From Paragonimus westermani (Eukaryota; Platyhelminthes; Trematoda; Plagiorchiida; Troglotrematidae), in assembly GCA_008508345.1 (NCBI GenBank), contig QNGE01001326.1, forward strand, positions 33,829 through 97,828: a stretch of 64,000 nt of DNA. Reading direction: 5' to 3'. Each line of letters begins with the position of its first letter. The stretch's first letter is position 1. Below the pieces are notes generated by a model, which saw only the letters and a list, made by a program, of their open reading frames with translations, was not told the origin of the DNA and ran no database searches. Below are positions 37,101 through 49,100 of this stretch, piece after piece. The translations under genes were made by a program, and so were the position numbers.

Positions 37101-40100
37101 GAAATCCTTAGTTTACAGATCTAGTGCTGGTACCTGACCATGTCTGAAATTAAACGTTCAACTTCAATATCTTGCTAACAAGCAACGAAGTTACTTTCAA
37201 ATGTAAGACAGTATCTTCAAAACAGCGGCATTTACCTCTTCGCTTCATTATTTTCCCTCACTTCATAAACATATTCATTCACCGCCAGCATTCAGGCCAC
37301 CGGTTTGGTCTAGTCTTTGATCGGAAACTGGGAAAGTCACGGTACCTCCAGCCTAGGGGAAGAACGAGGTCTACAATTCCTAACATTCTAGCCGCTACTT
37401 TCAATTCCTTTGTTAAATCGTCGGCTGACTACGACGTATACGAATTTGGGACCTAGCATGGTGAACGAATGGTTGGTCCTTCTAGATTACGATCTGGTCA
37501 TTTAATTCCCCACATATTAAGAGTTTAGATCAAAAACTGTTCTGCTAATGCCCCTTCCTCTAATCTCGTCTCTTACTTGCTGCCGTGTACGAGCAGACGC
37601 TAGTGTGAACGATGAATGGCATAACGCGTTTGACTTTCTGAATATTCAGCGGTCGTGTTATATAATTACAAGACGAACTTGCTGTTTCTGTGGTCTTGTG
37701 ATTGTTTCTCTTACGTTTAAGTGAGGTACATTATATCGAAGTCAGCCACAAAGAAACGTACCCTGGTTTTTCTTTCACCCTCCCCCACCATTTGTGATGC
37801 AAGATCTAGTTAACTTCTGTGCACTTCGCTTCTCTGTTCTGTGGAATTTTCAAGGGCCGTTCTGTAAGATCGTCCGCTTATCTTGGTTGAGAAACTAGTC
37901 TGTTGCGGAGTTAGTGCGTAAGATTGGTGATGGTTACTGATTAATCGGGCTAGCGCTTGTTGGCGGTTGTGTCAGATGTTTCCACTAAAACTTGTACCGG
38001 TTCTTTTCGGTAGGCTCATTACCCGCTATAGATGGTTTTCCTCGTTTTTGAACTGGCACAGTTTCCTATGGCTCTACAAATCTACTACCCACGATTTGTA
38101 AGTAAAAAATTTCTCTCTCTTGATCACTATTCTCACCTATGGACCAGTCAAATCCAACATATCTCGCTGATAATGTTCTATACAAAGATGCACCCCTTTC
38201 CAACATTTCATTCGAAATTTAATACGCTGCGCGGTTATTGCATTATGCAATTGAGTGAATGTGTCTTCCTTTCGATCATTCAGATATCCGTCACGTTACC
38301 ACAGAATTTGACTTCTTCATTAAGGCAGCTAGTCTGTGAAATTCCTAACACTTTTATCTTTCCTGTAATTTTCGACTTTCTAAACATTGTGTCAAGTAAC
38401 GCCTTTAATTTATTTACATTCTCGTTTTATACAAAGGTTCCTCAGAAGTTCAATCTTTCTTCCTTTCTCATTACATGTATTTTTAATTAAAATGCGAATT
38501 AGTGTATATTGTTTATGCCTCCCTAGCTAATACTTCCTTCTACTGGGAAAAATTGTACTGGATTGGTCATCGGTTGTGTAAAACTTGACCAGCTAGTCGT
38601 CTTCCACACCGAGCACTGTTCGCTGACACTGCGACCGACTGATGTAGGGTGCGAGGTGGTCAGATAATGACCTGGCCTAGGGAAATGAAGTCGTTCACGA
38701 AGGGGTTGGCCACCGTAGATCGAGTTCGTCTCCCGGGCTGGGGCCCTCGCGACACAGAGTCGGTGGTTGGAGACTCTAGGCGAGATGGCGTCTAATCAAG
38801 GTCAGTGGCGTGAATGATGTCGTTGTCTGGCTGAGTTGTCTGTGAAATGCGTGCATTTAATGACGCGGGGCAGTGGAAGCCATAAGGAAGCTGTCTCGCT
38901 GATGACGCCTTACTCTCATTTGCAGCTCGGTTGTTTGTTTGCAAGGTGTAGGCACCTTGATGTTGAATGTTTGAATATGGACGTAGTCATTTTCAGTAGT
39001 TAGGCCCCTTCCCGTCCCCTTCTTTTTTCCTTCTCTCCTATATATATATATAGGGTTTGCTTTTTCTTCATGGTTGTGTGGCAGTTAAGCATTGGTGTGA
39101 ACCACTGATGTATTGCTGTCTGTGATGATGACTTTATTGTGTCGTTTTGGTCACTATTAATTGACCGGTGGGCATAGATTGTTTTTTTTAATGGTTATTT
39201 TTCGTCGTGATATCCGATTTAACTTTTTGCTGTCCATTTTCCCTACAGTTGTTTGCGCTGTTATCGAACTAAACCTTATTGTCGGGCTCAGTGACGGTCT
39301 CATAGTGGTCATCAACAGCCTAGTGTAGAAATTTACAATAAGATTACACTTTTAATTTCTCTCTCATTAATTTTGATAATGTTAGTCGGCCGAGAGTTGT
39401 TTATATGAAAGTTTGACCAAAACATCCTTCTCAAATGATGTTAAACATTTGGGAAGGATTTGAATTTCGGATTGAATACTGGGATGAGGCATTTACTTTG
39501 AGTAGCTCTATCTTTGTAGCTTCTGTCCACACTGGGCAAATGATCCAGTATTTTGGTTTCTGAGCATACACCAAGTCACACCGTCTTTAGACTCATACTC
39601 CCATTGTGTTCCGTTCGCATTATCCGAGCTGAGTCATGCAAACGGGAACTTAGAAGTTGTCCGTATCTATATTTTGACAACTGGTCGGTGGTCATAACCG
39701 AGCCGCATATGTTCAGGGGAGCTGTTGAGATGTGGTCTGGGCGATCCAGGTGATGAGTCGCAAAGGCGCTACGAGTGGACAAAAAGACTTACGGGTTAAT
39801 TCTAGACCTTTTAAATTGTGGGTTCCAAATGAAGTGCGACAGCCGATTATCCCTAAAGATTACATTGGACATACTTAAGTATGTTTATGCGATGTTCATG
39901 GTATGCCATCGATTGCCATTTGTTATTGTTCTTGTACCTTCTGCTCGACCACCTGCGTACCACTTTCCACACTATTGGTTCTGAGTTTCTTGTCCATGTC
40001 TCCATTTCAGGTACAACTTTCCCGCTTTCTGCATCCAAACACTGCACCAGCGTGATGGTGAACTGTGGCTGTGCCAGTTCTCGCCTGATGGCTGCTACTT

Positions 40101-43100
40101 GGCTGTGGGCGGTAAAGATGCTAATGTAGATGTGCTTCGGGTGGATGCCAAGCGGCACACACTTTCTCGCTTCCGTGTGTTACCCACTCCGTGCTACATT
40201 GGATGCTTATGTTGGTCACCGGATTCCAAAAAGTAAGTTGGCCTTTTGTCATTACGTGCCTGTTAAGTTGATTCATCGCACCGCTTCAATCAAGGCGTAG
40301 TTGGGCCTCGTTCACTACCACAAACGTTGTCGACGTGTCTCGAATGGATCGCTCGACTAACTGTAAATATCGCGCCGCTCGGTAATGAGGCTTCCGTGAA
40401 GCTGCTTCGGTTATGTCTTCTTATTTATTTCATTCTTCTCCGTTAATGTTGACCTAATTCCTACCCGTCTTTCCTTGCCTAGTACTGTACTGTGCAAAAG
40501 ACATTGCATTGATATTGCTTAATTTGTTCACTTCACACAACTGCATTACGACGTACAAACTTACTCATCTGCGCACTCTCCTCCGGTTGAATATTCCCCC
40601 ATTGAACATCATCACATTGAGGGGCTATTCTGATCCCAAACACTTATCGGTGAGTTTGCACGTTTATAACAAATCACAAGCCGACCAAGTGCTCAGTAGT
40701 GCCCTAATACTGCATACCACACGTTGATTCTTATGAGTAGCGCACCACGTTTTTTTGTCTGTTTGGACATCGGTTCATGGACCGAAACCATGCCAATTCT
40801 CGACGCTGCTTGATAAATTGGAACCCCACGTTGGTAAGGCTCTTACTTCCCGGCGAATCATTTGGTTGGACCAACAGCAGGCCGACAACTCAAGTCTGCA
40901 GCTGTCGTGTTACAAAATGAAATTTAATAAATATTACTTATGGTTTAGCTTCTGAAACTAAGTGAATCATGTTCATCGCTTTCTTCCTGACAGTGCTGTA
41001 AATGTCCAAAGAATACTCCGGATCAATCGCAGGATGGCGGAAGGTTCTACAAATTTCAAATTTTCTTTCACTGAGATAAACGAAACAGTAGGCCTTGGTC
41101 CGAAGTATATTGCGACTGGCCGTGCTGATTGCTCACAAGTCAGGTCAAATGACTAACGCAGAAAATCAATCTGCTCAATCCGAAAACGTGTATCCTAAAG
41201 CGAAAATTACGGTTAACTGTGCGGTGCATGTTGACCTACAAGCTTTCTCCGATTAGAGCGTAGAAGAACGTTCATCAAAAACATTGGTCAAGGTCACCGT
41301 ACAGTGAAGTAGACAGAAGGCTGTTGAAGTTTGCGTGGGGATTATTCCGGGACGTTCTATCTGTTTGGATTAGCCAGAATCATTTTCCCCTGTGAAAGGA
41401 GGGGGAAATTGAGGGGCCTTTCACATCCACTGAATCCCTTCTATTTGCACGTGAACCGATTCGTGCCCTGTCGGGCTGATCTATTGGTTGGGTTATTTAC
41501 TAAAGCTAACAACAGGTAGTCTTTCAAGCATTCTGCCGACGTCACATCAGGGTGACGTGACGTACGATGTTAACAAATGGTGATTTAATTTTGAAAATGG
41601 AGGTTAGCTGCGGCAGACCCTGTTTATTTTTCAGGCATCTCAGCGTCTACTGACCTACACGGTGTGTATTCAATACGAAGAGTTGTGTGGAGTTGGAGGT
41701 GTTCTACATTAAATGAGAAAAAGGAAAGAAGAAATGGATTGAAGAGTTTTCGAACTGTTGTGTTATGTGATTAGCAGCATGAGTGCCGTTGACCTGATCC
41801 ACATCTGAATGTCCGTGAGCCCTAATCAAAACGATTACGACGACCTACAAAATTTCAGTGCATCAGCACTCGAACCTAAGTTATATGTTCGCCACCGGAC
41901 TATGACCTTTAGCTCAAGCGATCATTCGTAAACGAGACAAACAGGCGGTGAGTTGGTTTCTTAAAATTGACTTAAACTATGGGGAATTGTGAGGTGAGAC
42001 TATCAGGTTCAGTGGCCGACAGTGTCTGCTCGTCCCAAATTCATCGCACACCTTTGATACTTCGGTAGCACTTGAGGGAACATAGACACTGTGACCATTA
42101 TCATTTGGAATAATCTTTGCTTCCTGTACGCACGATAAAGCTGCTCTTGATAAAAAGGCGGATTCTTTCAGCGTCTCTGATGACGTGTGGTAGCAACCAT
42201 CACCCGAGGTTTTCCTGCGATTTGTGATCTCACCAGACAATCCATCGGTCAGTATATAGCCTCCAAATTACATGAACTTCTCCATTACTTCTAACGCTTA
42301 CTGTCAACGATAAAAAGAAACAGACTACTACCACTGTTTCAACAACACCTGGCATTTTAAAAGTGGCAAGGTCCTACCAAATTGAGGTGCACAACTCTTT
42401 TGTCTGTCCAAGATGCTCTGAGGTCTCTGAGAGCTTATAATTGTTAGAGTAGTATTGTCTACATGTTTTGAGTCCCGAAGCTTAGTGCCTGGTGAGCATG
42501 TATTGCCCTGGTGGCTCGTTGTATTCACCGCATTTGCAGTTGACCTCTTAGTTGCTTCCAGAGTCCCACACAGCCTTGCAGACTGAATTATATCCATTGT
42601 TGCATGAAATACTTTGATGGACGTTGTGAGATTCGAGTGATCGCATAGAATCCAAGCAGTTAACGGCAGTAGTTTCACACTTATCAGATGTGCGCCCCAT
42701 ATCATCTGGCGAGTGAGATCCAAGAGTTGAGACAAGCACGCTCTGGTAGGTGTAAAACGCTTGTGTCTCTGTTTGCTTAGATTCGTAAGTTTGAGTTTGG
42801 CGACGAAGTGGCTTCCTACCGAACCACTGGGCGAAATTGGCACATATCAGTGCCCGACGTACTGCTCCTGTGACTTACCGAAGCAGTCCGGTTATCGATA
42901 GCTAACGGCCGTGTCGTTATCACCGTTACCATCACTGTAGACAGCAATAAACCATTGATTCTCGCCTACATTTAACCGTCATAAAACTACGAAAAAAAGC
43001 AAACCCTGGCTAAGAAGAGAAAAAGAGAGTGAGAGGAGCCGACTACTAAGACAACTGTGCCTGCATTCAATCATTCACCATCACAGTGTCTACACGTCGC

Positions 43101-46100
43101 GACCAAACAACCGAACTGCAAAAGAGCGTGAAGCGTCATCAGCCGAACAATTTCTTCACTACTTTCACTGCCACCGATTATTGGGTCCATGTGTTCCACG
43201 AATAGCTCGACCATATAACGACAACATGCACATCATTTGGCCCGATTAGTCACTATCTCATCTGACATATGCAGCCCCTACATGCATGAGCCGCGAAGGT
43301 CTCAGTCTGAGATACGAATCCGACCTACAGCGTCCAACTCCTCTACGGCAAGTCATCATGTGTACGTCTCACATTTGGCCCGTTTGCATCATTTGGCCTT
43401 AGCTTCGACAAAAGCGCTTAGCGTGGTAGACAATCTGCCTACAGCCTTTACACATAAACTACCTTTCTGAGCATATGTAAAGCTGGAAATGGGTCATTAT
43501 ATCACCCACGGCAATCAATGTCGAATACCCCTTTCCTAACTTCCTCCTTGTTAATCCATCGATGCTGCCCGATGAGGGTGGTTGGTCACGGAATTTGGCT
43601 ATGTGATCAGCCTGTTTGTATAATTGATTTGAAACTGAGAATCATTATATAATATGTTGATATCCGGAAAGTGGTGCTTGCGCAAACTGTAACCTTCTTT
43701 GCGGAGAACGCTCGCCGTGGTCTGTTTTCCGAGTACTTTCTAAGTGCTTACTACTTAAGTGATGCCCGTCAGCACCTTGTGTCTTCGAGTATTCGCCCAC
43801 TACCACAATATCCGCACGCCGCCCCTTGTGCGGAGGTTTTATTGAGCTGATGATAAATTTCAACTTTGGCTCTCTGTGTAATACGGTCTATGGGGGGCGT
43901 ATACCAAAACAACTAACAGACAGCTTGTACCATCTAACCGTGCCTTCGAATCTGACAGCGTGAAGATTGAGCTTGATCGATATCCTGTCAAGCGGCGTCT
44001 TATCTTCATATCCGTCACGCGCAGCTCCACAACCAGGTGGCTAGTAATTTGAGCCATTGGGTCCCTAGACATAAACTTCATATGTACATTGCGGAGTAGC
44101 CGGCGGCTATGAGGGCTTCTTTGGAGTGCATCTGAGGTCAATATATTGTGAATGTGAAACAAATTATTTTAGCGCGATGCAGTGCGATATGAAAGCCTCT
44201 TGGCCAAACAGCTTAGGTAAAACATTCATAATTACTAATAAATAATAATAAATAAATAAAAGACCGGCTGCACTCTGTAGAAAAGAAAGCTGTGCATATC
44301 GGATTACCATTCAAAGGCGATACTTTGGCCGAAACTATTACACGTAGGCTCACAAGCGCGGTCAACCGAACATTCTACGCCGCTAAGTTACGAGTCCACT
44401 TCACGTCCAATCCGGTTTTGTGCCCACGCCTAAAAGATAAAGTGCCTATTTCTGCAGCCTCGTTTTGTGTATATTCATTTACTTGTTCCTGTGGGACCAG
44501 TTATGTTGGCCGCACGACTAGACGCTTATCGGAACGGATCCGGGAACATCATCCAGCTTGGCTCAACAGTGGTATAACAAAGTCTGTCTGCAGCGCCATA
44601 CTATCACACCTGGTGGATTCAAATCACGCTGTCAACGTAAAGGACGCATTTCGTCCAATCTACCGAGTTAAGGCCATCCGGTCGAGAGCGGTGAGGAGTA
44701 GGATTCTGTCTACAGCAGAGGCTATTGGGATCCGAATGTATAACCCACCCCTGTGCGCCCAAAAACGTTTTGTTCAGGCTCTGGATTTGCCCTGGCCAAC
44801 CCCCCACCCGGTTAGCCTGTCAAGACCCATTGTTCAAGTGGGTACATGATTGCAGTGTGACATTGAACTGATTGACCTCATTAACCACATGTCCCCCCGT
44901 ATACTCCCCTAACGATTCTCCCGTGAAATGTGTGATATAAATGTGATGTATTTAGCCTGATGATGAATCACTGAAAACGAGCTTGTTCGCTACACATTGT
45001 TTTTCAAGCACATAATTGTTGTGAGGACCGGCTACTTCTCGGTTACTCAGGAGACAAAAATGGATCGAATCGTGAGCCTAGCCAAAGTTGTTTACTTCTC
45101 TCAAGAACTTTCAGCGAAGTGATAGTTAATCGGGTTCATTGTATTGGATTCAGTTGTTGTCTGGCCAAGATACTTCCAAAGCAGGGCTGTGGGAATCACC
45201 GTGATACTGTTTTATGAACACCTTTTATTTTTGGCTACAACTCGACGGTTCGTTTATAAGTTGCGTTAATCTTGGTTTATGATTCCTTTGAAATTTAGCT
45301 GTAGAGGTTATGTTGATTGCTCCCAATTCCCCACCTCTTATCTCACTCTAAGCCTTTTTCTTGGTCTCGTGGCACGGTAATGTTCAGCATTTACCCTTAG
45401 TGTATTGCTACTAATAATGATCACGGTAAAGTGGATTACGTTTGACGGAATGGTGTGGTTTTGGTTGTTGAAATGAGAGCTGTGTTTTTTAAGCTGTAGT
45501 AGTGTGCGTGATATAACGCATGCTCGAATATTCTAAACCCCGGGCATTGTTTGTTTACGTCGTTCACAGATGGAACCGTCGTGACATCGGAATTTAGCTG
45601 AATAGAACAGTTTACAGTTACCCCTGCACACATTTGCTCTGTACCGTTTCGAACGTTGAGCAGTTTATATGGATGACGTTCTTCGATTGTGCGCCTTTGA
45701 TCGCTCGCATCTCCTCAACTGTATATGTGTGATAAGAGCATTGTATACAAAGCCCTGTGGCCCTCTGGCTCGCCCATGTGCATGTTTGTCTTGTTGACAC
45801 GGTTGCATTTTGCCGGTGCTGCACTCTTTCCACTAAGCTGATTGTTGTTGTTACGCAAGTCTGGAAACAAACCAATTGTCAACTCATTATCGTGTAGGCT
45901 GGACCCAGCAGTCAAGTGGTTTTGGTGTGATGTGAGTTTCAGTTTCGAAGGTTTCAAGTTCTGGTTGCTTATGGCGTTTTAAAATTTCCATGTAGAACCT
46001 GCGATGTGATGCCCGTCTGTAGTTCAATATTGTAATATAAATCCACTGATGTCATTGTCACAGTTTTTGTACGACCTTGTTCTTTTACTCTTCCCATTTT

Positions 46101-49100
46101 CTCATCTGCTCTGTTTCTTGCATCAGTGTTAGCATGGATTGGATTACACTATCATAACCGAATCCAAACAACATTCCAGTTGATCACCAATCGTAGTGCG
46201 TTCTTGATTGCTTACATTATTGTCTGACTTGTATGATTTGTCCTTGTGTGCGTACTTACTGAATGATCCGAGACACGCTGCGAGTTGGATTGCTATCGAT
46301 TTCTTTAGATGACTGCTCGGCTCTCTTAATAGTTTCTTCAATAGTGCACGGGAGATAGGCTTCTCAATTTCAGTTTGGTTTTTCAATAATCGCTTTTAAT
46401 TTTTCATCACCATTCCATGTTGTTATGCGCTTCTCTCAAGTCCCACAACAGTAATTCATTTGTTTTATAATGGGATACTCTATGCTATCCTCGTACTTTC
46501 ATTTACCAAGTAAACACTTCCATAATATAATGAACAGCTACAAGTCGCGATTCGTTATTTATCAGCTATCTTTAGATTTTGTGACCGTCGACAGATTACT
46601 GCTCACTTGTTTGTACACTTCAATATGTGTTTTATGCCTTTCCTCTTAATTTGTCGTACACAATTATTTTGCTTGTGCTACACTTGTGGTAGACCTTCCC
46701 GTTTATTTTTCTCAATTTTTTACTGTTCTCTTGTTTACAGATTAGCCGCCTGTTGCGGTGAAGAGCAAAGTTCCGTATATGTTTTCGACGTAGTCAGTGG
46801 CCAGCAATTATGCAATCAAAAAGTCAACGATGAAGATACCTACTCTACGGCGACCTTCTTCGCGGATAGCAGAAAACTTGCTTTCGGTGGCCTCAAAGGT
46901 CTATTTTACGTGATGGTATGTTTTTATCTACGTAAGCTTGTGGACGTTCCATCTGTCATTTCATGCATGGCTGTCTACCATCTCGTAATTTTCCATTTCT
47001 TGGCGGTGAATGTGGTTGAGTGAATTCCATTCATTAAGAACGCATGCTGTGGTGCACTTTTCACCTCAGGCAGCACTTCTGCTCTGGTGCGCAATTTACG
47101 TCCTACGACGTGTCACCTGGTTTTCACCGTGACTACCGTTACGAACTCGCTAGTCAGTTGTTGTGTTCCGTGCTGTTTAGTTCTCATCAATAAATCTTAG
47201 TGATTAAACCATCTGTTCGCGAATACAACGCGTTTTGTGTGGATCTGGATTTTGTGATCATGTTGAACTCGAAATGACTGATGCGATCTGTGAATCGTGA
47301 ACACACTACAAAACCGGTACCGGAAACCTCAGATGTACACAGGAGGTATTTGCCTTCAGTAAAAGTTATATTCACTCCCAAGCTAAAGGCAACATTGCAA
47401 ACTAACATCTGCCTGTTTGCATATTTTCACTGGTCTTGAAAACTCCCGCCTCACTTGACGCAGTAGAAGTGGAGTGGACTAATCCGAAGATGAGAGGGAA
47501 ACATGCGCCAAAATTGAGTTTCTGCACGTTTCGACGCAGAAGGTCAAATTCAAAGTCACAATTCTTCCAATTTCTTTCGAAAAATAGTCCACCCCTAGGA
47601 GAGTAGGTTTTCTTGGTCTCACCATAGGGTAACGCTGAAGTTTTTTTGACGGTCTATGTGATATTCCCTGATTAGATGTCGTTAACTTGGCCCGCTGTGG
47701 TGATTATGGAACCGGTGTTAGTGAATGTAGTACACGTCAAGCGCAGCAGGATGAAAAGTGAACATCACATAACAAGGTTAAGAGTCAGGTTGGAGTCAGG
47801 CAAATGGCTTAGTCAGCGCAAAACCAAACAGTTTGCCAAAATATTGGCGAATTGGAAACAATACCATGTCTAGTGACCTTAGTCTGTTGGGTGTTGCGGT
47901 CAAGTCTTGACGATAGAATCAATGCGAACGATTTCGCAGCACAGTGTTAACTGTGCTTTATGGTTGAGATTTACTGGTACGCGAAGATAGCTATTCATCA
48001 GTCTGCAGGCTAAATTATTCACGAATTCTGCCGTGACATGAACCGTATACAGGCAGATTAACTTCTACATCCCAAACCCTTGCTACCATATGGCGTAGTG
48101 CCTCAGGTGTTGATTGGTTACATTATTAAGCCGTTAAAACCTAGACGGGAACAGTCTTAGTAACTAGCGCTCGACCCTCCACTAAATGGTCGATAGTCAG
48201 CGTCTTTATCATTCGGCAACTTCGTGTCTTGATAATATTGTTTGATTATCCAGAGCAGACACTTTTCGTATGTTCACCTCAACTGCCTGGGTACACATTA
48301 TTGTCTTACCTTACCCGTTAAGTTCCCTAGTTTAAGTCGTGATGTGTTGTATTTTGTTCCTCGGAACGATGACTCCATTGAAATCGTTTTACCAGTTTGA
48401 GTAAAGTCGGTAGTTAATTATCTTCAGTATGGTGATGTAATTCAATGGCACATCTCTTTTCGATGTCTGATCTCATTGTGCGGCTCTGTCAATTTAGTCA
48501 AAGGCCTCTCTGATGTCCAAAAAAACACTTTTTAGCCTTCTACATCAATGGGTGTGTGTGTGAACGTGTGATCAGCGCAAACCATGTCACGATGAAACTC
48601 AGTTTACTCTTCAGAGATATTCTATTCGCGCGTTTCGCGTAGTCTGCTAATGACAGTGGCTGCGGTCAAATTGATTGCAGTATAAGTCAGGCTAATACGT
48701 TAACGCTCTGCACATGATGTGCCTGGGCCTCTTTTAAATTGTTAGCTAGGTCCTAATCACTTGGAACGATTTCACTGACACAGAGTTTTCGGGGCAGAAC
48801 CGTCAGCTGTTTGGCGAAGACTGAGCTCCCATCTAGAGAACGACAGGATGAATTTAGTCTCGATCATGGCCAGTTCAACTGTTGTTGGAAGTGTACAGCC
48901 CAGCATCATAAGAGCTGTAGACTGGGAATAGACCAACCACAGCCTTCGCAGATTACCTTCCTCACACCTCGCTTCTTACCACCCGTTCCTCGAACAGAAT
49001 GAAAAGTACTCCGAGTTCATTGTGACAACAGCTTATTTCATCTCGATACCGTGTTGTATCCATGACGTCTCGCGATCTTCTCGTAGTTCCGGCATTCTAT

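Noticed and set aside
38032..38490. 152-codon + frame
   Set aside because: AT-rich intronic sequence coding for a Phe/Ser/Leu/Ile-rich product with no domain; likely a product of composition.
44957..44995. Hammerhead ribozyme in the 3' UTR of the truncated Penelope copy
   Set aside because: CTGATGA and GAAA are present and a stem CGAGC/GTTCG forms, but there is no U-H cleavage dinucleotide after stem III and no good stem I.
46916..47023. Extension of exon 4 by readthrough of the donor
   Set aside because: The sequence stops resembling WD40 exactly at ATG|GTATGT, and exon 5 resumes the family sequence in phase.
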